Source of the DNA: an uncultured Opitutia bacterium
Lineage (GTDB): Bacteria; Verrucomicrobiota; Verrucomicrobiia; Opitutales; Puniceicoccaceae
Reading direction: 5' to 3'
NCBI GenBank assembly: GCA_913056175.1
Contig: CAJXLM010000002.1
Coordinates: 1-64,000, forward strand
Length of the DNA: 64,000 bases
Shown here: positions 25,829-32,867 of the stretch, piece after piece
How positions within the stretch are numbered: position 1 is the stretch's first letter
Layout: the number at the start of each line of letters is the position of its first letter
Made by a program: the position numbers and the translations under genes
The notes under the pieces: generated by a model
The model's database searches: none
What the model was told of the DNA's origin: nothing
Seen by the model: only the letters and a program-made list of their open reading frames with translations

Positions 25829-27052
25829 ATGGCTGCCAGCAAAAAGACTCCCTCGAAGAAAACGGCGCCGAGCGCCTCCTCCCCAACCGGGAGCGGCAAG
25901 AAGACCGCCGCGAAGAAGGCGGGGAGTGCGGCCGCGGCGAAGAAGGCGGCGAAAAAAGCGACCGCCTCCCGGGCCGGCACGGCATCGGCGACGAAGAAGA
26001 CCGCGGCCAAGAAGACCGCGGCGAAGAAGGCGGCGGCCCGCAAGGAAACCACCCGGAAGACCGCCGCGAAGAAGACGGCGGCGAAGAAGACGGCCGCGAA
26101 GAAGACCGCGGCAAAGAAGGCCGCCGCGAGCCCAAAGAAGGCCGCCGGGGGCACCCGCCGCGCGGCCGCGGGTACTTCCTCCCCGAAGAAATCCGCACCG
26201 GCGGCGAAGAAGTCCTCCGCATCGACCGGGGGCAAGGCGAGCCTGCGGGAGAGGGAGGAAATGATCCGCAAGCGCACCCGGAAGGAGACCGCCGGCACCT
26301 CCACCCCGACGAACGCCCCCGTCTTCACCCTCGGGGACGTGCGCGACTACCTCCGCCAGCAGAAGGCCTCGGCGGAGGCGGCGGCCACCCCCGCGAAGAA
26401 GGCGAAGGCGGCCAAGGGCGCCACGAAGAAGACGGCCCGCAAGGCGGCGGAAACCCCGTCGACCCCGGAGTCCCCGGCCCCCCCGGCCCCCCGCAAGAGC
26501 CAGTCCTTCGGTGCGGCCTCGGTGGCGGACCTGCTCGGTTTCGACCCCACCCAGAAGGACGAGACGGCCCTCAAGGACCGGGACGAGAAGGACGTGCCCA
26601 AGAAATTCCTCCCCTATTTCCGGGCTCTCCTCCGGCTGCACGAGGAGGTCCTCGAGGGCCTGCACCGCCACTCGGAGGAGACCCTGCGGCGTTCCAGCAA
26701 GGAGGATTCCGGCGACCTGAGCAGCTACGGCCAGCACATGGCGGACGCGGGTACGGAGAGCTACGAGCGGGACTTCGCGCTCAGCCTCGTTTCCTCGGAG
26801 CAGGAGGCCCTCTACGAGATCGACGAGGCGCTCCGGCGCATCCACGAGGGGACCTACGGGATCTGCGAGATCACCGGCAAGCCGATCAGCCGGGAACGGC
26901 TGCGAGCGGTACCCTTCACCCGGTACTCCGTCGAGGGCCAGCGGGAGGTGGAGAAGCGCCAGACCCGGCAGGTGCAGCGAGCGGGGATCCAATCCTCCCT
27001 CGATGGGGAGGAGAGTCCCGTGCTCGGGGATGACGATTCCGGCGAGGAGTAA
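25829..27052 (+). CDS. DksA/TraR-like protein with histone H1-like N-terminal tail
   Basis: A 407-residue two-part protein. Residues 1-135 and 185-206 are Lys/Ala/Thr-rich repeats (TAAKK units) like the DNA-binding tails of bacterial histone H1-like proteins. The C-terminal part (about 258-385) aligns with DksA/TraR: a coiled-coil with LPYFRALLRLHEEVLEGL, ALYEIDEALRRIHEGTYGICEITGKPI and RERLRAVPFTRYSVEGQ. The four zinc cysteines of the family are reduced to one (Cys346); the other positions are Thr349, Ser367 and Gly370. DksA acts through the RNA polymerase secondary channel; the tail suggests DNA contact too. ATG 25829. Its end overlaps lspA by 23 nt. Confidence 0.8.
   Translation: MAASKKTPSKKTAPSASSPTGSGKKTAAKKAGSAAAAKKAAKKATASRAGTASATKKTAAKKTAAKKAAARKETTRKTAAKKTAAKKTAAKKTAAKKAAASPKKAAGGTRRAAAGTSSPKKSAPAAKKSSASTGGKASLREREEMIRKRTRKETAGTSTPTNAPVFTLGDVRDYLRQQKASAEAAATPAKKAKAAKGATKKTARKAAETPSTPESPAPPAPRKSQSFGAASVADLLGFDPTQKDETALKDRDEKDVPKKFLPYFRALLRLHEEVLEGLHRHSEETLRRSSKEDSGDLSSYGQHMADAGTESYERDFALSLVSSEQEALYEIDEALRRIHEGTYGICEITGKPISRERLRAVPFTRYSVEGQREVEKRQTRQVQRAGIQSSLDGEESPVLGDDDSGEE
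25988..26131 (+). repeat. Tandem TAAKK-coding microrepeat inside the DksA-like gene
   Basis: A 15-nt unit around accgcggcgaagaag recurs with variations, encoding successive TAAKK or AAAKK pentapeptides (residues about 54-101), interrupted by an ARKETTR spacer. This is prone to copy-number change, so the tail length may vary between strains. Confidence 0.75.
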
Positions 27053-27620
27053 GGCCGGTTCCGGGTGGCGGACCTACGGGCTCTTCTGGCTCGTGGCGGG
27101 TCTCATCCTCGTCACCGACCAGGGCAGCAAGCTCCTCCTCACCCGCCTCCTGCCCTATGGCACCTACGGCCCCTTTCCCGGGCCCGGCGGGAGCGAGCCC
27201 ATCGAGGTGGTGCCGGGGTTCTTCCAGCTCGTGCACATCGGTAACACCGGGGCGGCCTGGGGCCTGCTCAGCGGCCACCAGTGGATCCTCATCGCGGTGG
27301 GGGTGGCGGCCCTGCTGGTGCTCTTTTTCTGGCGTCATGGCCTCGAGATCCGGCGGCTGCGCTTCCAGGTCGTCTTCGGGCTGATCGTGGGCGGGATTGT
27401 CGGCAACCTCCTCGACCGTGTCCTCCGGGGCCATGTGGTCGACTTCCTCGATGTGCACTTGCCCGGGTTCGCGCCGCTGGGCCTTCCCCCCTACCGCTGG
27501 CCGGCCTTCAACGTGGCGGATGCGGCGATTTTCAGCGGGGTCTTCCTCTACCTCCTTCTTTCCTTCCTTCCCCTGCGCCAGGCGGAGCGTCCTCCCGGCG
27601 GGGACGGGAACGAATCGTGA
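27030..27620 (+). CDS. lspA: Lipoprotein signal peptidase (signal peptidase II)
   Basis: An inner-membrane aspartyl protease of 196 residues that cleaves the signal peptide of lipid-modified prolipoproteins. Four hydrophobic helices are visible. Conserved blocks are LVTDQGSKLLL, LVHIGNTGAAWGLLSG, GNLLDRVLRGHVVDFLDV (first catalytic Asp region) and WPAFNVADAAI (second catalytic Asp). ATG 27030 gives a short N-terminus; ATG 27003 would overlap the previous gene by 50 nt. It follows the DksA-like gene as in other Verrucomicrobiota-type clusters. The lipobox-containing M48 protein of this window would be among its substrates. Confidence 0.93.
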   Translation: MTIPARSKAGSGWRTYGLFWLVAGLILVTDQGSKLLLTRLLPYGTYGPFPGPGGSEPIEVVPGFFQLVHIGNTGAAWGLLSGHQWILIAVGVAALLVLFFWRHGLEIRRLRFQVVFGLIVGGIVGNLLDRVLRGHVVDFLDVHLPGFAPLGLPPYRWPAFNVADAAIFSGVFLYLLLSFLPLRQAERPPGGDGNES

Positions 27621-27696
27621 CAGGGAGGACCCATTCTGCCATGCTCAGTGGGCGCCGGAAGAGCCGGGGTTTCGCGCCCGCGCTCCCGGAGTGGTG

Positions 27697-28725
27697 ATGG
27701 ATCCAGCAGATGCCAGCATTCGGGCGGTGGACCTCTCCCGGTCCTTCGGGAGGCACCGCGCCATCGAGGGGGTCTCCTTCGCGGTGGGCCGGGGGGAGGT
27801 CGTCGGTTTTCTCGGGCCGAACGGTGCGGGCAAGTCCACCACCGTGCGAATCCTCACCGGCCTGTTGCGAGCCAGCTCCGGCGAGGCCTGGGTGGAGGGG
27901 CACTCCCTCGCGCGGGAGCCGGAAAGGGTGCAGCAGCTGCTCGGGTACATGCCGGAGAACAATCCGCTCCCGGAGGATCTCCGGGTGGGGGAGTTCCTCC
28001 GCTACCGGGCCGCCCTGAAGGGGCTGCGCCGGCGGCGGGAGAGGGAGCAACGGGTGGGGGAACTGCTCGTCCAGTGCGACCTGCAGCGGGAGACCGAGCG
28101 GAAGCGGATCGGCAAGCTGAGCAAGGGCTACCGGCAGCGGGTCGGACTCGCCGATGCCCTACTCGCCCACCCGCGGGTGGTCCTCCTGGACGAGCCGACC
28201 CTCGGTCTCGATCCGCACCAGGTACTCGGATTCCGCCGGTTGGTGGAAGGCCTGCGGGGCTCGTTGACCCTGGTGCTCTCCAGCCATGTCCTCCCGGAGG
28301 TGGAGCGGCTCTGTGACCGCTCGGTGATCCTCAACCGGGGCCAGGTAGTGGCCGCGGGGACCCCCGCGGAACTGCGGGAGCAGTTCGCGGCGGGGCGTAC
28401 CTACCACCTCCGGGCCGAGGGTTCCCCCGCCGAGATCGGGGACCGGCTCCGGCGGGTGGATCCCACCCTCTGCCGGGAGGAGGATCCCGTGGAGGAAGGG
28501 GGGAGGGTCCATCATCTCCGTTTCTCCTCCGGGGCGGAGCCCGACCTCAGCCCCCGGTTCGTGGAGGCCCTCGAGGCGGCCGGAGCGATCCGGCTGCACG
28601 CGATCCACCGGGAGGAGGCCTCCCTCGAGGACATCTTCCTCGCGGCGACCCGGCCCTCCTGGAAGGAGCGCCAGCGGCCCGGGCGGGCGGAGGACCACCC
28701 GGCGGGGAGGGGAGGGGACGCGTGA
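27697..28725 (+). CDS. ABC transporter ATPase, GldA-like
   Basis: A 342-residue cytoplasmic ATPase of the drug/gliding-type ABC exporters. Walker A is GPNGAGKST, the signature is LSKGYRQRVGLADAL, Walker B is VVLLDEPTLGLDP, and the switch histidine occurs in LVLSSHVLPEVERL. The LSKGYRQ form with a C-terminal accessory domain (residues about 220-342) is typical of GldA and similar proteins. GTG 27691 and 27694 are alternatives to ATG 27697. It overlaps the permease gene by 4 nt. With the next two genes it forms an ABC-2 module found in Bacteroidota gliding loci and widely in Verrucomicrobiota, where it is not tied to gliding. Confidence 0.88.
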   Translation: MDPADASIRAVDLSRSFGRHRAIEGVSFAVGRGEVVGFLGPNGAGKSTTVRILTGLLRASSGEAWVEGHSLAREPERVQQLLGYMPENNPLPEDLRVGEFLRYRAALKGLRRRREREQRVGELLVQCDLQRETERKRIGKLSKGYRQRVGLADALLAHPRVVLLDEPTLGLDPHQVLGFRRLVEGLRGSLTLVLSSHVLPEVERLCDRSVILNRGQVVAAGTPAELREQFAAGRTYHLRAEGSPAEIGDRLRRVDPTLCREEDPVEEGGRVHHLRFSSGAEPDLSPRFVEALEAAGAIRLHAIHREEASLEDIFLAATRPSWKERQRPGRAEDHPAGRGGDA

Positions 28726-29486
28726 GGCGATTTTTCCGGGTCCTCGCCCACGAGTGGCGCTGCCTCTGGTTGTCCCCGGCCAGCTACGTGGCCGGGGTCC
28801 TCTTCCTGCTGCTCCTCGGCCTCCTCTACTGGGCGATCCTGCGGGGGTTCACCCTCCTGCCCCAGGAGCAAACCCCGGCCACCCAGTTCTTCCGGCTCTT
28901 CTGGATCCCGGTCTTCTTCGTCGTCCCCCTGCTCACCATGCGCGGCTTTGCGGAGGAGCGGCGCACGGGCATGCTCGAGCGCACCCTGACGACCACCGTC
29001 CGCCCCGTGCAGCTCGTGCTGGCGAAATTCGGGGCGGTCTACGGGTTCTACCTCCTCCTCTGGGCGGCCACCCTCCTCTTCCCGTGGATCGCCGTGCAGG
29101 GAACCTCCCTGGAAGCCGGGCGCCGCCTGCTCTACGACCTCCCCTCGCTCTGGGGAGGGTTGCTCTTCGTCGCGGTGAGCGGGCTCCTCTTCCTCTCCCT
29201 CGGGCTCTTCTGCTCGAGCCTTTCCCGCAGCCAGCTCGTCAGCGCGATCCTCTCCTTCACCGGGCTCTTCCTGGTCATTGCGGGCAGTCGGCTCCTCCTC
29301 GAGATTCCCCGGGTCACCCCGGATGCGCCCGGGGGGTTCGAGGGGCCGGTGCGCTACCTGCAGGTCTTCGAGCACCTCCTCGACTTCAGCGCGGGGATCG
29401 TGGATACCCGGCCCTTCCTCTTCTACCTATCGGGGACCGTCCTCTTCCTCTTCCTGACCACCGTGGCGGTGGCGCGTCGCCTGTGA
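28722..29486 (+). CDS. ABC-2 type transporter permease, GldF-like
   Basis: A 254-residue integral membrane protein with about six helices. Its N-terminus FFRVLAHEWRCLWLSPASYVAGVLFLLLLGLLYW and central MRGFAEERRTGMLERTLTTTVRPVQLVLAKF are typical of GldF/NosY-like ABC-2 permeases. The segment LERTLTT is the coupling region facing the ATPase. GTG 28722 overlaps the ATPase stop by 4 nt, and its own stop overlaps the next start by 4 nt, so the subunits are probably made in fixed ratio. Substrate unknown. Confidence 0.88.
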   Translation: MRRFFRVLAHEWRCLWLSPASYVAGVLFLLLLGLLYWAILRGFTLLPQEQTPATQFFRLFWIPVFFVVPLLTMRGFAEERRTGMLERTLTTTVRPVQLVLAKFGAVYGFYLLLWAATLLFPWIAVQGTSLEAGRRLLYDLPSLWGGLLFVAVSGLLFLSLGLFCSSLSRSQLVSAILSFTGLFLVIAGSRLLLEIPRVTPDAPGGFEGPVRYLQVFEHLLDFSAGIVDTRPFLFYLSGTVLFLFLTTVAVARRL

Positions 29487-30970
29487 AACGGGGCCGGGAG
29501 GACTTCCGCCGGCTGAACCGGCTCCGCCTGGGGAACACCCTCCTCCAGGTCCTGCTCGCCCTCCTCCTTCTCGGTGCCCTCAACTACCTCGGCTCGCGGT
29601 ACTACGAGCGCTGGGACTGGACGGAGGACCGCCGGTTCTCCCTCTCCCCGGAGACCCGGGCCCGCCTCGCCCAGTTGGCCGAGCCTGTCGAGATCCTCGT
29701 GGTGCTTCCCAGCGGAGGGGAAGGCGCACCCACGGAACGCCTCCTCGCGGACCTCCGCCGCCTCCTCGGCAACTTCCGGCGGGTCGCGCGGGAGGAGGGC
29801 AACCCGAACCTCTCCGTCGAATTCATCGATCTCTACAAGGACCGGCGGCGCGCCCGCGAGGTGCTCGGCCGCCACGGGGTTTCCACCCCCGAATCGATCC
29901 TCGTGGTCTCCGGCTCCCGCCTGCGCCAGATCCCCCCGCACACCCTCTACGAGACGGAGGCGGGCCGCATCCGCGCCTTCCGGGGAGAGGCGGCCTTCCT
30001 CACCGCGTTGCTGGAGGTGACCCGGCCGGAGGATGAGGTCCTCTACTTTCTTTCCGGGCACGGCGAGTACGGCCTGGAGAGCGTGGATCCCGTGGAGGGC
30101 CTGTCCCGGCTCTCCACCTTCCTGCGCACGCGGGGCTTCGCGGTGGAGTCCCTTTCCCTCGGGGGGAGGGCGGCGGTCCCGGAGGACGCGGGGGCGCTCT
30201 TCCTGGTGGGCCCGCTCACCCGGCTCCCGCCGCGGGAGCTCCGCCTTCTCCGCGAGTACCTCGAGGCGCGGGACGGGAGTCTTCTCACCTTCCTGCGGCC
30301 GGAGGGGGAAACGGGCCTCAGCCCTCTCTTCGCGGACTGGGGCATCCGGGTCGGGGAGGGGACGGTCATCGACCGGTCCCCCGGCGCCCGCACGGTGGCC
30401 GGCGATCTCCTGGTCCGTGCCTATGGCGCGCATCCGGCGACCCGTTCCCTCGACGAGCTCGGGCTGACCGTCCTCCTCGGGCTCTCCCGGCCCGTGGAGG
30501 CGGATCCGCAGCTGGCGGCGGACCCGGGCACCCTGAAGGTGGAGGAACTGCTCTTCAGCTCCGGGCGCAGCTGGGCGGAGAGGGATCGCCGGCCGGGGGT
30601 CCCCCTCCGTTTCGAGGAGGGGGTGGACCGGGTGGGGCCGGTCCCGCTGGCGGCCGCCGCGCGGCGCCAGTCGGAGAACCGGTTCCGCATCGACCTCGAC
30701 GCCTCCCTGGGGGGGCGGCTGGCGGTCTTCGGGGACGCCGGCTTCCTCGCCAACGAGAGGCTCGAGGCCGTCGGGAACCGCCTTCTCGTGCTCGGATTGC
30801 TCGACTGGGCCCTCGAGCGTTCCGAGGAATTGAATGTCCCGGCCAAGCCGGTGCGCAGTTACCTCGTCGTGCTCAGCGACGAGGAACTGCGCCGTCTCCT
30901 CCCCATGCTTGCCCTTCCCGCGAGTCTGCTGACGATGGCGGGGATCGTCGTCGCCCTCGTGCGGCGGTAG
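29483..30970 (+). CDS. GldG-like ABC auxiliary protein
   Basis: A 495-residue protein with an N-terminal helix (LLQVLLALLLLGALNYLGSRYY), a large periplasmic GldG/ABC_transp_aux domain and a C-terminal helix (LLPMLALPASLLTMAGIVVALVRR). WDWTEDRRFSLSPETRARLAQLAEPVEILVVL is the family start, and VLYFLSGHGEYGLES is the usual central motif. GTG 29483 overlaps the permease stop by 4 nt. The domain resembles periplasmic binding or glutamine-amidotransferase-like folds without catalytic residues. It probably handles the substrate of the ABC module on the periplasmic side. Confidence 0.88.
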   Translation: MKRGREDFRRLNRLRLGNTLLQVLLALLLLGALNYLGSRYYERWDWTEDRRFSLSPETRARLAQLAEPVEILVVLPSGGEGAPTERLLADLRRLLGNFRRVAREEGNPNLSVEFIDLYKDRRRAREVLGRHGVSTPESILVVSGSRLRQIPPHTLYETEAGRIRAFRGEAAFLTALLEVTRPEDEVLYFLSGHGEYGLESVDPVEGLSRLSTFLRTRGFAVESLSLGGRAAVPEDAGALFLVGPLTRLPPRELRLLREYLEARDGSLLTFLRPEGETGLSPLFADWGIRVGEGTVIDRSPGARTVAGDLLVRAYGAHPATRSLDELGLTVLLGLSRPVEADPQLAADPGTLKVEELLFSSGRSWAERDRRPGVPLRFEEGVDRVGPVPLAAAARRQSENRFRIDLDASLGGRLAVFGDAGFLANERLEAVGNRLLVLGLLDWALERSEELNVPAKPVRSYLVVLSDEELRRLLPMLALPASLLTMAGIVVALVRR

Positions 30971-30980
30971 CAGTGCGACC

Positions 30981-32867
30981 ATGCGACTAAGGCTGACGCT
31001 GATTCTCCTGTTCCTGAATGTCCTCGCATTCGGGGCCATCTTCTACCTCGAGAGCCGGGAGAACGGGGACACGGCCCCGGCGATTCCCCCGCCGATCCTC
31101 ACCTCGGCCCTCCAACAGAGCGACGAGATCCGGATCGGGGGCCGTCTCCCGGAGGCGGAACGGGTCTTGCGCCGGCAGGGGAACCGCTGGCTCCTGGAGT
31201 CCCCCTATGTGTGGCCGGCCAATCCCAGCGCCGTCGACCGTCTCTTCCGCTCGCTGCTCTTCCTCCGGGCGGAGGTCTCCTTCTCCCTCGGGGAAGTCCG
31301 CGCCAACAACCAGGACCTCGCGGACTACGGCCTGGCCGACCCGGCCCTCCAGCTCACCTTCCGGCGGGGAGAGGAGGAAACCGTCCTGCGGGTGGGGGCA
31401 CCCGCGGCGGTGGGGCAGCGCACCTACCTGCTCGGGCCGGACGGGGAAACCATTCACGTGGTGGACGGGGACCTCCTTGCCGCGCTCCGCCTCGAGCTGG
31501 CCGAGCTCCGGCGGCCCCGCCTCTTCGGGATCGACTTCTATACCGTCGAGCGGATGGCCCTGCAGCTGGGGGCGGGCACCAACCAGCGGATGCGGCTGGT
31601 CACCACGCCGGACGGGTGGGAATTCGAGGCACCCATCCAGACGCGGGCGAGCGCGGCCTTGGTGGATGCGCGGCTCCAGCAGCTCCTGCGGACCACGGTC
31701 GGCCGGCTCTCCCGCGAGGGGGAGATCTCCCCGACGGAGACCGGCCTGCTCGAGCCGCGCCAGCGGCTCACCCTGGAGGGGGGGCAGGAGCGGGACACCT
31801 TCCTCCTCGGCAATCCCGTGCCCGGTGAGCCCGGCCTCGCCTACGGCCAACGGGAGAGCTACCCCACGGTGGTGACCGTGCCGGAGGCGCCCTTCCTCGC
31901 CCTGGCGGAGGCCCCGACGGACCTGCGGGACCGTTCCTTCCTGCAGGTGGATCTCGCCGGGCTGGAGACGGTCGGGTTGAGCGACCGGGCCGGCGGGGAA
32001 ATCCTCCTGCAGCGGCTGGGCGAGAATTCCTGGGAAGTCACCGGGGTCGACGCGGAGGGGGAGCGGGTGCGCTACTCGGCGGACCGCGCCCAAGTGAACC
32101 GGGCGCTTGCATCCCTTGTCCGGCTGCGGGCGGAGCGGTTCGTGAGCGACGCGCCCTCCGACAACGACCTCGCGGAGTATGGCTTGGCCGACCCCCAGCG
32201 GACGGTCTCCCTGGAAGGCGGGGAGACCGAGGAACTCCTCCTCGGCCGCTTCACCACGACCGGCGGCCGGCTCTACGCGAAGCTCGCCGGCCAACCCTTC
32301 GTCTACGAGGTGGCCGCGGACCTGGTGCGCCGTCTGCCGGTGCGCGCGCTCGCCTGGCGGAACCGGATCCTCGAGGAGCTGCCGGAGACGGCCCGTCTCG
32401 CGGAGGTCGAGATCGTCGACCTCCGCAACGGTTCCATCGTGCGGACCCTCGACCTGGCCACGGGGGTTCCGGAGGACCCTTCCGCCGTGGCCGGGACCAC
32501 GCGGTCGGCCCGGGAGATCCTCCGCGACCAGCTGCGTCGCTTCCGGGTGTCCTCCTACCTCTCCGCCGCGTTCGGGGAGACCGTCCGGGTCGGAGAGGGA
32601 GAGCCCCTCCCGTGGCGGTACCGGCTCGATGCCACCGTGCTGCTCCCGTCCTCCGCCGAGGCGACCTCGGAGGTGCGCCGCTACTGGTTCGCGGAACGCC
32701 GGGGAGGGAACCTTCTTGCCGGGGGATCGGCGCGGGCCGAGGCCACCTTCCTCCTGCCGCCGCTCTTCGTGGAGGCCTGGTCGACGCTGCTCGCGCCGGA
32801 CCGGGCCAACCCGCCGACACCCGCCGGGCCCGGGGAGGGCGCGGGGTCCGCTGCCTTCGTCCCATGA
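30981..32867 (+). CDS. DUF4340 domain protein of the ABC module
   Basis: A 628-residue protein anchored by an N-terminal helix (LTLILLFLNVLAFGAIFYL). Repeated DUF4340 beta-rich units are visible: RWLLESPYVWPANPSAVDRLFRSLL with YGLADPALQLTF, and later NSWEVTGVDAEGERVRYSADRAQVNRALASLVRLRA with YGLADPQRTVSL. In many genomes DUF4340 proteins follow GldG-like genes, as here (10-nt gap). Its end overlaps the AsmA-like gene by 4 nt. Function unknown; the conserved association argues for a periplasmic subunit of the same transporter. Confidence 0.85.
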   Translation: MRLRLTLILLFLNVLAFGAIFYLESRENGDTAPAIPPPILTSALQQSDEIRIGGRLPEAERVLRRQGNRWLLESPYVWPANPSAVDRLFRSLLFLRAEVSFSLGEVRANNQDLADYGLADPALQLTFRRGEEETVLRVGAPAAVGQRTYLLGPDGETIHVVDGDLLAALRLELAELRRPRLFGIDFYTVERMALQLGAGTNQRMRLVTTPDGWEFEAPIQTRASAALVDARLQQLLRTTVGRLSREGEISPTETGLLEPRQRLTLEGGQERDTFLLGNPVPGEPGLAYGQRESYPTVVTVPEAPFLALAEAPTDLRDRSFLQVDLAGLETVGLSDRAGGEILLQRLGENSWEVTGVDAEGERVRYSADRAQVNRALASLVRLRAERFVSDAPSDNDLAEYGLADPQRTVSLEGGETEELLLGRFTTTGGRLYAKLAGQPFVYEVAADLVRRLPVRALAWRNRILEELPETARLAEVEIVDLRNGSIVRTLDLATGVPEDPSAVAGTTRSAREILRDQLRRFRVSSYLSAAFGETVRVGEGEPLPWRYRLDATVLLPSSAEATSEVRRYWFAERRGGNLLAGGSARAEATFLLPPLFVEAWSTLLAPDRANPPTPAGPGEGAGSAAFVP

